From positions 248,001-312,000 of the forward strand of contig NZ_CP121684.1 of the NCBI RefSeq assembly GCF_029760935.1: 64,000 bases of DNA, in the 5' to 3' direction. The DNA is from Lysinibacter sp. HNR (GTDB lineage: Bacteria; Actinomycetota; Actinomycetes; Actinomycetales; Microbacteriaceae). Below the pieces are notes generated by a model. That model was not told the origin of the DNA. It saw only the letters and a list, made by a program, of their open reading frames with translations, and ran no database searches. Below, piece by piece: positions 33,029 through 42,399 of this stretch (the stretch's first letter is position 1; every line of letters begins with the position of its first letter). The position numbers and the translations under genes are program-made.

Positions 33029-34715
33029 AATTGATCTCCGGTGCGCGGGAGAGTATTTTCATGAGTTCGGGATCCTCGAACGAGGGAATGATTTTTATCA
33101 TGGTAGATACTCCGTTCGAGGTTCGAACCACAGCGTGCCACTCGGGAAGGTCCGCAAGCTCCGCCACGGTGATGACATCTGTTTCTCGTGTGGAGCTGGA
33201 ATGACTCGTGGTGATACCCCCAGAATGTTGTGACGTCGTGATGGGTTTATCATACTTACCAAAAAGCGCCGCCAACATCCGCAGCCATTCAGTATCATCG
33301 CTGCCACCTCCATACACCTTAACACCCGCAGAGTCCCACAACAGCTTCCAGCGGGACTCCCCGAAGAGGGCTACTCCTTGTGACTTGGACTGCCAATAAG
33401 ACGACACTACAATTCCCATTGACCCAAAGTAGGTGTACCAATCAGGAAGCTTCTTGAGCTTCACGACATTCCCACACTCGTCTAAATCTGCAACCAAGGG
33501 TAAAGGCAGACGCCCTCCACGGCGCTGGGCTTCACGTTTACAGGCGTTCAAGACTGCCTCCACCAGGGCAGATACAAACGCTGTCACGGTGCCCGCACTT
33601 TCCTCGGAGAGCATCAGGAGAGTGTCCTTGCTCGTAATAAAGTGATCAGGCTCAAACTCGGGAATCCCAGGCTGCGGGGTCACCCATTGCATCAGACGAT
33701 CATGTACCATCGGGGAGGCCATACGTTGCGCGGACGCAGCCACAGAACCGCGTGTGCGATCAGGTTGCCGAGACATTCCGAACAAAGATGCCGCTGCTCC
33801 CCGGTGGCGGCCTGTCTGGTGCAAAATGTCATACGGAGTGGTGAAGTCTTCCCCAGAAACCCAATCAAACACGTCACTAAGCGTGCCAGTTGGAGTAATC
33901 GCGGCCGCCAAAATACACCAGGCTAAAAAGTCTCGACCCTGCGAATCAAACTGCTTATCTCCCTTATCACTTTCAACAACGTTTGCCGTTTCAAAAATTA
34001 CTGCTAAATCATGAGCCTCTTCAGAATTCGTAATTCCCGCCAAAAGATTGATAGTAAAGGCAGGCCGGGACGCCTTACGAAAAATGTTTTGCTGATCAAA
34101 AACCCAAATCCGCCCTGCTGGATGAGCCGCTTGTCGTAATGCGATAACTTCTCGGATCCCATCGACCTTATTCATCGTCAACATGTAAGCTCCGGGAGCA
34201 TAGTATGAGTGCCGGACAACCTCACCAAAAGTTTTGCCGCGACCCGGCGCCCACACATGCACACTGCACTGCCGAAACCCCTGATAAACCCAGCCGCGAT
34301 CACCCACAAGAATTTTCCCGAGATGAAGCCCCGGCGCACCGTGCCCCACTAAATCAGGATGGAGCTGAGCGAGTTCGCGTGTGCGGGCTCGCTCTTGTAT
34401 CCGTCGCACATGGGAAGGAGAGGACATTCTGCTCGTGGACTTTTTATGTGCATTACGCGGCCGGGTATTCGCTTGAGGTTTTACCGCCCACAGAACGAGT
34501 CCGACCAGGAAGATGGTGCTTCCCAGAATAAGCAGCCAAGTGGTTGCGGCAGGCCACACCGCACGATCATACATGAACGCAAGAATCATCTCTAAAGGAT
34601 TTACCGGTAGCGGGGCACTGCCCGGTGTCAGGAAATTACCGAGGTGAATAAGCCCCCACAAACAAAAAATAACTAGAGCAAACCCGCACCAGACGACTAC
34701 TTTTCCGGTCCTCAT
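33021..34715 (-). CDS. Type IV secretion coupling protein (VirD4/TraG-like)
   Basis: 564 residues. Two N-terminal membrane helices (about 5-25 and 58-78) are followed by the cytosolic ATPase. The P-loop reads APGRGKTFGE near residue 158, slightly unlike the usual GxGKT/S form. LPLVADLDECGN is the Walker B region and YWQSKSQGVALFG matches the SQ-type motif of TraG proteins. It links the relaxase-DNA complex to the secretion channel in the membrane. First of the large minus-strand transfer operon's distal part, after the VirB4 gene. Confidence 0.88.
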   Translation of the reverse strand: MRTGKVVVWCGFALVIFCLWGLIHLGNFLTPGSAPLPVNPLEMILAFMYDRAVWPAATTWLLILGSTIFLVGLVLWAVKPQANTRPRNAHKKSTSRMSSPSHVRRIQERARTRELAQLHPDLVGHGAPGLHLGKILVGDRGWVYQGFRQCSVHVWAPGRGKTFGEVVRHSYYAPGAYMLTMNKVDGIREVIALRQAAHPAGRIWVFDQQNIFRKASRPAFTINLLAGITNSEEAHDLAVIFETANVVESDKGDKQFDSQGRDFLAWCILAAAITPTGTLSDVFDWVSGEDFTTPYDILHQTGRHRGAAASLFGMSRQPDRTRGSVAASAQRMASPMVHDRLMQWVTPQPGIPEFEPDHFITSKDTLLMLSEESAGTVTAFVSALVEAVLNACKREAQRRGGRLPLPLVADLDECGNVVKLKKLPDWYTYFGSMGIVVSSYWQSKSQGVALFGESRWKLLWDSAGVKVYGGGSDDTEWLRMLAALFGKYDKPITTSQHSGGITTSHSSSTRETDVITVAELADLPEWHAVVRTSNGVSTMIKIIPSFEDPELMKILSRAPEINYV

Positions 34716-34726
34716 GACTTTTCTCC

Positions 34727-36280
34727 TTACGTGGCACGTACCGCTTCAATGGCCCCAGCCCAGGCTTCGTTCGTATCGTGAATTCGCTTCTCTGGCTCCG
34801 TGAGCTTGACAGAAAATGGAATACCGGGGAACTCGCCGGTTTTGAGCATGAATTTTCCACGGCCGGGAGGAGGAGTCACTTCATTTGTACTGGGATTTAC
34901 GGTGCCTTCGGAAGACCAGGATACGAGCCATTCTTTCTCCTGATTAGAAAACCGGCGTACCTTCTCTAATAAAGGCATTTCGTTACGGGCAAGACCACCA
35001 AGGTAGAGCACCGCGGAGCGTTCCACAAATCCAATAGCTATTTTGGTCAGCTCCGGGGTGGACAGCTCCAAGTCTTTCATTGAGTGCGTGATTTGGAGTT
35101 GTCCGAGACCTTCGGTCCGGTTGATACGGGTGATCCCGTCGATCCGGTAGACGCTGCCTTCCCACGCGCGGAGGATCTGCCACAGCTCATCCATAATCAT
35201 CATGTGGTGTACTTCAGGAGCAAGCGGGATCCCAAACATATCTTTTTCATCCGCTAAGATTTTGGCGCAGGATGCTCCGGCTTGACCATATGACCAGCAC
35301 ACCAACTGAATGGCTGCGCGAAGGAGGGTGTCGTTTTCATCGACGCCTGCCACGTTGAAGCAGACGGAAGCATCCAACGGCATTTCTTCTGTCGTATGTC
35401 GACAAAAAACATCCCCGAAAGGGCCGTGTTTCCCGAGACCGTTGAGCCCTGTAAGAAGGTCTCGGACCTGTGCGTCATATTCCTTATCAGTAATTTCAAG
35501 AATCTGGGCGCGAATCTGTGGATGCCGCGACGCCACCACTCCTTGTACGTCAGAGGGCAACGGTTGACGATTCTCGTGAGCTGCATTTTCAGACGCAATT
35601 TTAATAGCAATAGAAAGGATGGTGGTTTCAGAGTTTTTCTCGGTGAGGCTCCGTTGGAGGAGGAACTCGATTAACCCTTGGAGAACGTTGAGGCGTCGCC
35701 CGTGTATTCCAGCTTCGACCGTTTTTCGGGTTTCGGGGGAGAGCTTGTGTAACCAATTTTTCCACGGCCCACAATCCAGGGGATTAATGCCACCGATACT
35801 TCGCCCCAGGTTGATAACTTTGCCACCGTTTTCCAGAGTAAATCCAACATAATCCGGTTTCAGATCTCCTAGAACGAGTACCAGGTGTCCGACGTCAACG
35901 AGGTAGGTTGCAACGCGTACACCCAGTGACGATTTACCGCGCCCGTTCAGGCCCAACATGAACCCAGAGGGAGAGGAGGTAATCCCATTAATGAAATAGC
36001 TGATAGGGTCCCCGCACACGGTGGAATGATTCAGAAGGTTGGTTCCTAATGGGGCACCAATGAGGTGTGATGAGGCACTTAGAATAAACGGAAAGAATCC
36101 GCAGATTTGGGCACTGCTAGCCTCAAATTCAGGCGGTGCTTCTACGTAGAGGTGTGCCCCGTGATTGCGTCCCGCAATCCCGGACGAAGATAGACCCGGC
36201 ACATAGTCACGGGTGGTAGAGGTGTTATTGGTTTCATTACGGAAGATAAATTTATCGATCAGATCATCAAAAAATCCCAT
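34727..36280 (-). CDS. VirB4-like conjugation ATPase
   Basis: 517 residues. Walker A is LNGRGKSSLGVRVA near residue 115 and Walker B is HHMMIMDELWQIL near residue 350. The QITHSMKDLE motif follows. These mark a VirB4/TraC-type ATPase that powers assembly of the channel. The N-terminal domain is short (about 100 residues), as in actinobacterial forms in which the partner SCO6880-like protein supplies another part. 12 bp from that gene. Confidence 0.86.
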   Translation of the reverse strand: MGFFDDLIDKFIFRNETNNTSTTRDYVPGLSSSGIAGRNHGAHLYVEAPPEFEASSAQICGFFPFILSASSHLIGAPLGTNLLNHSTVCGDPISYFINGITSSPSGFMLGLNGRGKSSLGVRVATYLVDVGHLVLVLGDLKPDYVGFTLENGGKVINLGRSIGGINPLDCGPWKNWLHKLSPETRKTVEAGIHGRRLNVLQGLIEFLLQRSLTEKNSETTILSIAIKIASENAAHENRQPLPSDVQGVVASRHPQIRAQILEITDKEYDAQVRDLLTGLNGLGKHGPFGDVFCRHTTEEMPLDASVCFNVAGVDENDTLLRAAIQLVCWSYGQAGASCAKILADEKDMFGIPLAPEVHHMMIMDELWQILRAWEGSVYRIDGITRINRTEGLGQLQITHSMKDLELSTPELTKIAIGFVERSAVLYLGGLARNEMPLLEKVRRFSNQEKEWLVSWSSEGTVNPSTNEVTPPPGRGKFMLKTGEFPGIPFSVKLTEPEKRIHDTNEAWAGAIEAVRAT

Positions 36281-36292
36281 TGTTGGGGCTCC

Positions 36293-37810
36293 TTACAAAG
36301 CTTCTAAAACGGAAGGTTTGATAGTGGCGTGCCGACTGGGGATGCTTCCCAGTCCCAATGCCAGAGCGAACGCGGCGTCCTCGTTACCGAAAGAATCCCG
36401 AATTTGGAGTTGCACCCCGGTATTACACGCCCGACGCGCGGCAGCTTCTGCTCGCGCAAGTTTTTCGTGATCATCGACCGTGATCGTAATCAGAATTGAA
36501 AAACGATACACAGCCGCACCTTTCGCCTGCTCGGCTTCTGCGGCGCGTGCTTTTTGTAGTTTCAGGAGTTGAGCCTGAGTAACAGCGTTACCCTGTTGAT
36601 TGATCTCAAATTGCGCGTTATTGACGGCCGCACCCACTCGAGCGGCACTGGCCTCAGGCGACATGGGACGGTAGATTAATGTCACGCGTTTCTGCTCTGA
36701 TACAGAGTCGGGTTGCAGAAGAGCATGAAGACTATTTTCACGAAAAATACCAGCGGGCGGTTTCCACGCCTGCAACGTTCGCGAAAATCCTGAACCATGA
36801 CGATAATAATCATGGTGGGCGGTTGCGTAGGACGGTCCTACATCATGCCACGTCAAACCTGTACCGGTCTGAGTCATTCGGGCTGTTTCAACAGCTAAGG
36901 CCGTTGACGGATTATATGCGCAGTATGTTTGGTCAATAATGTCTTCAGGTTCAAGTAGAGCAACGGCTCCGGCACCTGACCCCGCGAGATATTCAATCAG
37001 CGAGGGAATGATAACGCTTACATCAGCGGCGAGCTCGTCGGGAGTGCGGCTTTTTAGTCCCTCATCCTTGATTTCGGCGGCGCTGAACGTCACCATGACA
37101 CGCTGTTCAATCCGGGGCACTCCCTTATTGAGAGAATCCACAATAAGATCTACTGTTGAGGTCGCGTTCTCAGGAACTTGGCCGACCCGACTGCGGTGCC
37201 GTGCCGTGTCCACTGCTGCTGGTAGCCGCATTCCCGGATCACGAGTTGATTGTGTGGTGACTATGACCTGAACAATGTCTAATGTGGTAGCAATATTACG
37301 CAGATACGCGGCCCACCCATCAACCAGACCGTCAATATCATCCTGGTCACGAAGCCCGGTGCCACCGCCTTCAGCACCAAAGAAAATAGTGCCAGTGTGG
37401 GCTTTTGGGTCCCATAGAAAAGCAAAACGACGCCCGTAATGGTCGTGATATTGACGCATCTGTGTACTAGCCAAAATACCGGGGGCACGGTATGACGAGT
37501 CTGGCAGCGTCGACGCGGGACCTGCAATATATGTCGTGGCGCCTTTACGTTTCGCTTTGCGAAAAAGATACCGACCCACCCAGGTTTCAGGACGCGATCT
37601 TCCACGACTTTTTCCCGTTTGAAGCACGATAACGCTCGTGATGCCAAGGAGCAAGGAAATCATGCTGTAGAGCACTCCGCCGCTAAACATCAGAATAAGC
37701 GTAATGGCAGCCGCTACGAGTGCGACCGCACTAGCGGCCATGCCTACTCCTAAATAACCTGCCTTCTTTGGGATGGAGATGTTTCCGTATGTATACCCTT
37801 CAGTGCTCAT
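36293..37810 (-). CDS. SCO6880-family conjugation protein (PrgI/VirB3-VirB4 N-like)
   Basis: 505 residues from the ATG at 37810, preceded by GGAGTAAGGA. Two membrane helices (about 23-70) with PrgI/VirB3-like appearance are followed by a cytosolic domain like VirB4 N-termini: WDPKAHTGTIFFGAEGGGTG, QDDIDGLVDGWAAYLR and VIVTTQSTRDPG. In Streptomyces and Bifidobacterium elements SCO6880-type proteins always go with a separate ATPase and a TrbL-like protein, as here. Confidence 0.82.
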   Translation of the reverse strand: MSTEGYTYGNISIPKKAGYLGVGMAASAVALVAAAITLILMFSGGVLYSMISLLLGITSVIVLQTGKSRGRSRPETWVGRYLFRKAKRKGATTYIAGPASTLPDSSYRAPGILASTQMRQYHDHYGRRFAFLWDPKAHTGTIFFGAEGGGTGLRDQDDIDGLVDGWAAYLRNIATTLDIVQVIVTTQSTRDPGMRLPAAVDTARHRSRVGQVPENATSTVDLIVDSLNKGVPRIEQRVMVTFSAAEIKDEGLKSRTPDELAADVSVIIPSLIEYLAGSGAGAVALLEPEDIIDQTYCAYNPSTALAVETARMTQTGTGLTWHDVGPSYATAHHDYYRHGSGFSRTLQAWKPPAGIFRENSLHALLQPDSVSEQKRVTLIYRPMSPEASAARVGAAVNNAQFEINQQGNAVTQAQLLKLQKARAAEAEQAKGAAVYRFSILITITVDDHEKLARAEAAARRACNTGVQLQIRDSFGNEDAAFALALGLGSIPSRHATIKPSVLEAL

Positions 37811-37817
37811 GATTTCC

Positions 37818-39206
37818 TTACTCCTTCGAATCAATGCCCTGGTCAAGTTGGGCAATTGTGGATTGAAATTGGTATAGGGCCTGGTTCCGCATGATCGCGC
37901 CGCGATCCCCGGCACCTGTCGTTGGTTGTGATGCGAGCGGTATCTTTTCGGGCTCAGTCGGGCCAGAAGGCTGTTTCTGTGATGACCCTGCCCCTGATGC
38001 GGTTTGAGCCTGGTCACCGGTGACGGTGTGGGGGGTTTCTTTGTTTTCCTGGTCTTTCACTCCGGACGAGGATGTTTCAGATGGTTTGTTGTCGGGCTGG
38101 TTAATCCCAGACGTAGTATCAGGCGAGCCAGTCGAGCTGCTGCCCATGCCAGGAGTAGCCCCGGCTGCTCCTGAACCGGAGTTGCCCCCAGCAGCCCCTG
38201 TGCTGGCTCCGGCCGCTCTCGTACTGGCACCTCCACCAGCACCAGCCGCCGCACCGGCGGAGGCTCCACCAGTGATTGCTCCAGTAGCGAGAAGTGCCGC
38301 ACCAAGAAGCATGCTTCCAGCGCCACCACCGGATGAACCGGAAGCCATTGAGGGGACGATTACTCGCAAAAGTGCGGGGAGTGCTATTGCCGCAACACAA
38401 ATGATGGTAACCCCGTATAGCATTTGTAGAACGGTTTGCCCACCTGGTTGGTCACCGGAAATTCCTCCGGTGATTCCGCGCATCAGTGCTATGCCGCTCC
38501 CGTAGATCACCCCAGCCACCGGCTTATAGAGAACGAGGGCGAGGATCCACCCGAGCACTTTTTTGAGAGATTTATTACCTTGTTCAATAAAAGACCCGGC
38601 GGCCGCTGCCGGGAGCAATCCTCCCATCACGGTAATAGCGCCGTAGCTGAAGAAGAGGAAAAACATGTTGATGATTGACCCGATAAGCGCGATCGGTATC
38701 AGAACAATCATCAGAACCAGAACGCCAACTGTTTCACTACCAACAACGGCACCGGTTCCTCCGAAGAGTTGCCCCATACCATCCTCAAATGTTCCGCCAG
38801 ATATTTGCTGGACAAGCCACGGCGATACCATGTCAGAAACCTGCAGCAAAATCGTTATTGTAGCTAAACCGGCACCGGAGAAAAAGATCACACGTAGAAT
38901 CGCAAACGCTCCGGTGATTGTTGCCTCTCGGCTCCGGCGAATAAGAATCGTGGGCAGGAAGATGGCCATTGAAATCATTCCAACAAAAGGAACAAACGCC
39001 TTGGTATAAAACATGATGCGTTCGGCCGGGGCAGCTCCACTCTCACCGATCAAGCTTGGTGATGGTACGCTCAACCACCATGCACCTACACCCTTGATCG
39101 CTTCGGTGAGGCCTTGAACCATTGCGCCGACAATGGTAGCAAGGACACTGCCCGCAGCAGCTCCAGCGATATCACCGATCCAATCGAAAAGACCGTAAAT
39201 GACCAC
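37818..39206 (-). CDS. VirB6/TrbL-like multi-spanning channel protein
   Basis: About 462 residues from a GTG at 39206 with GGGAG 5 bases upstream; this start lies 2 bp after the preceding stop. Six or seven membrane helices cover residues 10-340, then a long Gly/Ala/Ser/Pro-rich tail with QKQPSGPTEPEKIPLASQP. Members of this family form the inner-membrane passage for DNA in type IV secretion. The low-complexity tail may lie in the cell wall or cytosol. Confidence 0.82.
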   Translation of the reverse strand: MVIYGLFDWIGDIAGAAAGSVLATIVGAMVQGLTEAIKGVGAWWLSVPSPSLIGESGAAPAERIMFYTKAFVPFVGMISMAIFLPTILIRRSREATITGAFAILRVIFFSGAGLATITILLQVSDMVSPWLVQQISGGTFEDGMGQLFGGTGAVVGSETVGVLVLMIVLIPIALIGSIINMFFLFFSYGAITVMGGLLPAAAAGSFIEQGNKSLKKVLGWILALVLYKPVAGVIYGSGIALMRGITGGISGDQPGGQTVLQMLYGVTIICVAAIALPALLRVIVPSMASGSSGGGAGSMLLGAALLATGAITGGASAGAAAGAGGGASTRAAGASTGAAGGNSGSGAAGATPGMGSSSTGSPDTTSGINQPDNKPSETSSSGVKDQENKETPHTVTGDQAQTASGAGSSQKQPSGPTEPEKIPLASQPTTGAGDRGAIMRNQALYQFQSTIAQLDQGIDSKE

Positions 39207-39208
39207 TA

Positions 39209-40042
39209 TTACTCCCACCCGTCTTGGGCGCTGGGTCCCCATGGAACAAAAGGTGCTCCGGGAGAAAAGACACCGCCGTGCATCCAATCTTCGGATGTGG
39301 CAGGAACGATTCGCCAATCATCCTCTGACCAGGTCAAACGCACACTAACAAAAAAACGGTTATCCATACTTTTATTGAGGACACTTTCATACACCACCTC
39401 GATCACCGCTTCGTCCGGAGAATAGGACGCAACGGTGTAGCCGATTGGTTCTACCGCTTTTGTCGCCTGTGTATCAGTGCCAGGACGCTCATGATTCAAA
39501 ATTGCGGTAACTTTTTTTGCTAACCGATCTGTGAGGTCTCCGGGCACTAACGCGTAGCTGAGTAGAGCAGGAGTACGTGTGGTGGGGGCGTCGACGTTCA
39601 GGTTCGATGTGTAGTGGGATGCTGCAACTAATGCTCCTGTCATGGTGTGGGAAAAACCCACGGTTGATCCTTCGTGGCTGAGGCATGGACCAGCCCCAGC
39701 CACCCGGGGAACAGGGAAAAACCCGATAATCTCCCACCCTGACGTATTCGGAGGATCACTCGAAATATCGGTTGCTGTGTCGTTCCGGCAGGAGGACGAT
39801 ACAGCAGCTGGGGTAGGTGTGGTTGTTTGGTGTGCTGTGGGAGGTGCTGGGATGCTGTGTGACTCCGGAGGAGTACCTGCCACAACACGCACAGTAACCG
39901 CGATCACAGCAAATAATGTAATACCCACGAACATGCCGATGAGTAACCCTTTTGTGCGGTTGCGTTGGGCACCCGTGAGATCTTCAGGATGCTTGACTGC
40001 GTTAATGTTTTGCGACCAAAAGCCTGATTTTTTCTTTGCCAT
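39209..40042 (-). CDS. VirB8/TcpC-like assembly protein
   Basis: 277 residues from ATG 40042 (GAAGGA just upstream). A basic cytosolic start, one membrane helix (about 32-55), a Pro/Thr linker and an extracytoplasmic domain of about 180 residues with NTF2-like features (VIEVVYESVLNKS, FVSVRLTWSEDDWRIV). VirB8/TcpC proteins form the periplasmic or wall-side scaffold of the channel. Confidence 0.72.
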   Translation of the reverse strand: MAKKKSGFWSQNINAVKHPEDLTGAQRNRTKGLLIGMFVGITLFAVIAVTVRVVAGTPPESHSIPAPPTAHQTTTPTPAAVSSSCRNDTATDISSDPPNTSGWEIIGFFPVPRVAGAGPCLSHEGSTVGFSHTMTGALVAASHYTSNLNVDAPTTRTPALLSYALVPGDLTDRLAKKVTAILNHERPGTDTQATKAVEPIGYTVASYSPDEAVIEVVYESVLNKSMDNRFFVSVRLTWSEDDWRIVPATSEDWMHGGVFSPGAPFVPWGPSAQDGWE

Positions 40043-40085
40043 GCTTTCCTTCACAGAAGTGGGAGTCTTAAATGTATGAGGGTCT

Positions 40086-40358
40086 CTAGGGAGCTATTGC
40101 ATTCCAGATTGCGCCAGAAGCCCCCAGAATGATCGCTAAAATAAGTGGCCATGCTGGGGCTTCGGCATCAACTTCTGCATTTTTCTTTCGTGCTCGTGCT
40201 GCTGCAACGAGTCCGCCAATAAAAAATAGAAACAGAATGAATCCGGCGCCCCATAAAGCCCAAGTCACAATGGTGTCGAGGTTTTCTAATCCAGGTGGTC
40301 TCGCTCCTTGGAGGTTGCTGTAGTCAGCTCGAACAATTTTTATGAGAAATGTGGACAA
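40086..40358 (-). CDS. Small two-helix membrane protein (VirB2 pilin-like)
   Basis: 90 residues with helices at about 28-50 and 68-88 separated by a basic loop (ARARKKN). Size and layout match VirB2/TrbC pilins or small T4SS membrane subunits. Place in the operon fits. Identity is inferred. Confidence 0.6.
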   Translation of the reverse strand: MSTFLIKIVRADYSNLQGARPPGLENLDTIVTWALWGAGFILFLFFIGGLVAAARARKKNAEVDAEAPAWPLILAIILGASGAIWNAIAP

Positions 40359-40369
40359 TGTTTTATTCC

Positions 40370-40963
40370 TTATCTTTTCTGGGCGATCTTGTTGATCGCG
40401 GTGATTGTGCGTGTGAGGCGCACAGATCGAACTGTGAGGTCGCTATCGGGTTCTCGCCACGATGGTTCATACGGAATGGAGAATGATCGAGGAAACATTC
40501 GTCCAATACCGGAAGCGAGCCTCACAGTGGCTTTTGAGAGGTCGGGACGATCATGTACAAACACGATTGCAACGGGTTGGTAGTGTGTGCGGGATTGTGC
40601 CAATGCGATCCCTAAGGTTTTGGCGCGCGCTAACCCCAATCCATGAGTAGCTGCAACATAAATGATTCGGCCACCACGTAAGGGTGTGGAAAGCATGCTG
40701 TCCACAATGAGAGGATCAGTGAGCTGTGCGAGAGTGGATACTCCGGCGCCGCCGGACGTTCCCACGAGCCACACGGTTCCGTGGAGACTGACCCGGTGCG
40801 GGGGTGTGGGAACATTCACGGAGGGAGTCTCAATATGTCCCAGGGTCGACGGGTCTAACACTCCGTTGATACTGAGTGCACCTCCCAGAATGGGGTCGTC
40901 TTCAAGGGTCTCGATGGCGACGGGCTCTGGGGGAGGTATTACAAAGGGATTATTGATACTCAT
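40370..40963 (-). CDS. ParA/P-loop-like protein of the transfer operon
   Basis: 197 residues. A Pro-rich N-terminus is followed by VWLVGTSGGAGVSTLAQL near residue 65, a degenerate Walker A of the deviant type. Short for an active ATPase, similar to DUF-type partner proteins next to SCO6880-like genes. It overlaps the beta-propeller gene at ATGA. Confidence 0.6.
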   Translation of the reverse strand: MSINNPFVIPPPEPVAIETLEDDPILGGALSINGVLDPSTLGHIETPSVNVPTPPHRVSLHGTVWLVGTSGGAGVSTLAQLTDPLIVDSMLSTPLRGGRIIYVAATHGLGLARAKTLGIALAQSRTHYQPVAIVFVHDRPDLSKATVRLASGIGRMFPRSFSIPYEPSWREPDSDLTVRSVRLTRTITAINKIAQKR

Positions 40964-42396
40964 GACTGCGTTTCCTCACGTGGTACAAGTGCGTAATATG
41001 CACTTTGAGAACCTTCAGACGAGCCACGAACAAACGCAGCACCATCCGGAAAAATAAGAAGGGGAACTGGTGCGTTAGGTTCCATCGGAACCGTTTCACC
41101 GTCTAAAGAAATCCGCACCCGATTGGATGCACGTTCATTTGAGCTCCACCCAAATCCTCCGGCTAACGCCAGAGGACCAGAGGGCGAGACCACGGTGCGA
41201 ACGGTGGACAGCTCCATGAGAACCCGCCCAGTGGTGACAAGAACCCCGTCAGAAGAAAACTCCGTAAGATTCACCGCATCATTGGGCACACGGTGGGTAC
41301 CAACAAAAGCCAAAGAATCATCAACATGGTGCACGCTAAGAACAGTCGTGGTGGAATCGGTTGGATCTGTCCATGCTGAAAGGACGTAATCATGGCTGAT
41401 ACCCAGGATACCGGTCAAGCTTCCTACCCCCGAGGGGGTAGGAAGCTTGACCGGTTCGGGGAGTTCAGCTTTATCACTTCGAAGGAACCACACGTTCTGC
41501 GTAACAAGGTTTACCGCCACAATATCGCTGCCCCGTGCAGTAACAATGGATGCTCCGGCTGGAATCATGCGCAATTCCCATGTGTTGAGTGTGAATATGT
41601 AGGCTCGTTGGCCAGGGAACTCTACATAAATACCGGAATCGGCTAAAACTACCCGACCTCGGCCTTTGGGTACGTCATGGGCTGTAAAGTTTTTGCCGTC
41701 AGGGTCGATGAGGCCCAATGTGGTGGTACCGTCCGTAGCAGCCACGCGTGGCTCGTGATCAATGGTGGTAACGTGCAGAAACCGAATAGGGAAGGACGTT
41801 GTTTTTTCCCAGAGAGTGAAACCGGTTGCAGGATCTATACCACGTATCTGATCACCTGATGTCATGACGAGAACCGAATCAACTAGTACGGGAGAGGGGC
41901 GTTGATCAGTAGGAGCAGGAGTAGTCCATGTTGCGTAGGTATCCCACCCTGGCGGGGCAAAAACTGGAAGTTGTGTCGCATCGGGAGTCGGTGGCGCTGT
42001 GGCGACCGGAGCCTTAGGAACCCGAGAGTTTTCTGCCCACCAGTATGCACCAGCACCGGTCACACCTAGTGATAGCGCGATGATAGCCCCAACGATAACG
42101 TAACGACGATTCCTGCGTGGTGCTTCTGGCTCTGGAATTGCATCTAGAGTGCCTGCGTCTGCATCAACGACCATATCGTAGGCAGTGTCTGCAAAAATAC
42201 CCTGTACTCGGCACAGGTCCAGACCCAGGTTTTGGCACGCATGGACGGTAGCGTTCGCTATCAGGGTTTGAGTGCTCAAATCACTTCGCGGAATGATGTG
42301 TGAAACTTGGTGCCCATCATCCAGTAATACGGTTCCGTCATCCTGGTATGTCAGGGTGATAACCGGCCAGGCAGGAGGGATCCGTGGTATGGCCAT
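40960..42396 (-). CDS. Membrane-anchored PQQ/beta-propeller-like protein
   Basis: 478 residues. A cytosolic N-terminal part (1-95), a single membrane helix (about 98-118), then an extracytoplasmic beta-propeller with repeats such as GDQIRGIDPATGFTLWEK and DIVAVNLVTQNVWFL. This organisation occurs in actinobacterial transfer operons. A 20-bp perfect hairpin lies inside the gene. The partner or ligand is unknown. Confidence 0.72.
   Translation of the reverse strand: MAIPRIPPAWPVITLTYQDDGTVLLDDGHQVSHIIPRSDLSTQTLIANATVHACQNLGLDLCRVQGIFADTAYDMVVDADAGTLDAIPEPEAPRRNRRYVIVGAIIALSLGVTGAGAYWWAENSRVPKAPVATAPPTPDATQLPVFAPPGWDTYATWTTPAPTDQRPSPVLVDSVLVMTSGDQIRGIDPATGFTLWEKTTSFPIRFLHVTTIDHEPRVAATDGTTTLGLIDPDGKNFTAHDVPKGRGRVVLADSGIYVEFPGQRAYIFTLNTWELRMIPAGASIVTARGSDIVAVNLVTQNVWFLRSDKAELPEPVKLPTPSGVGSLTGILGISHDYVLSAWTDPTDSTTTVLSVHHVDDSLAFVGTHRVPNDAVNLTEFSSDGVLVTTGRVLMELSTVRTVVSPSGPLALAGGFGWSSNERASNRVRISLDGETVPMEPNAPVPLLIFPDGAAFVRGSSEGSQSAYYALVPREETQS
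41411..41454. promoter_or_regulatory. Perfect 20-bp hairpin inside the propeller gene
   Basis: Arms 41411-41430 and 41435-41454 are exact reverse complements around CGAG. It codes for part of the PVKLPTPSGVGSLTG segment. No T-run follows, so it is not a classical terminator. Confidence 0.8.
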
Positions 42397-42399
42397 ATG

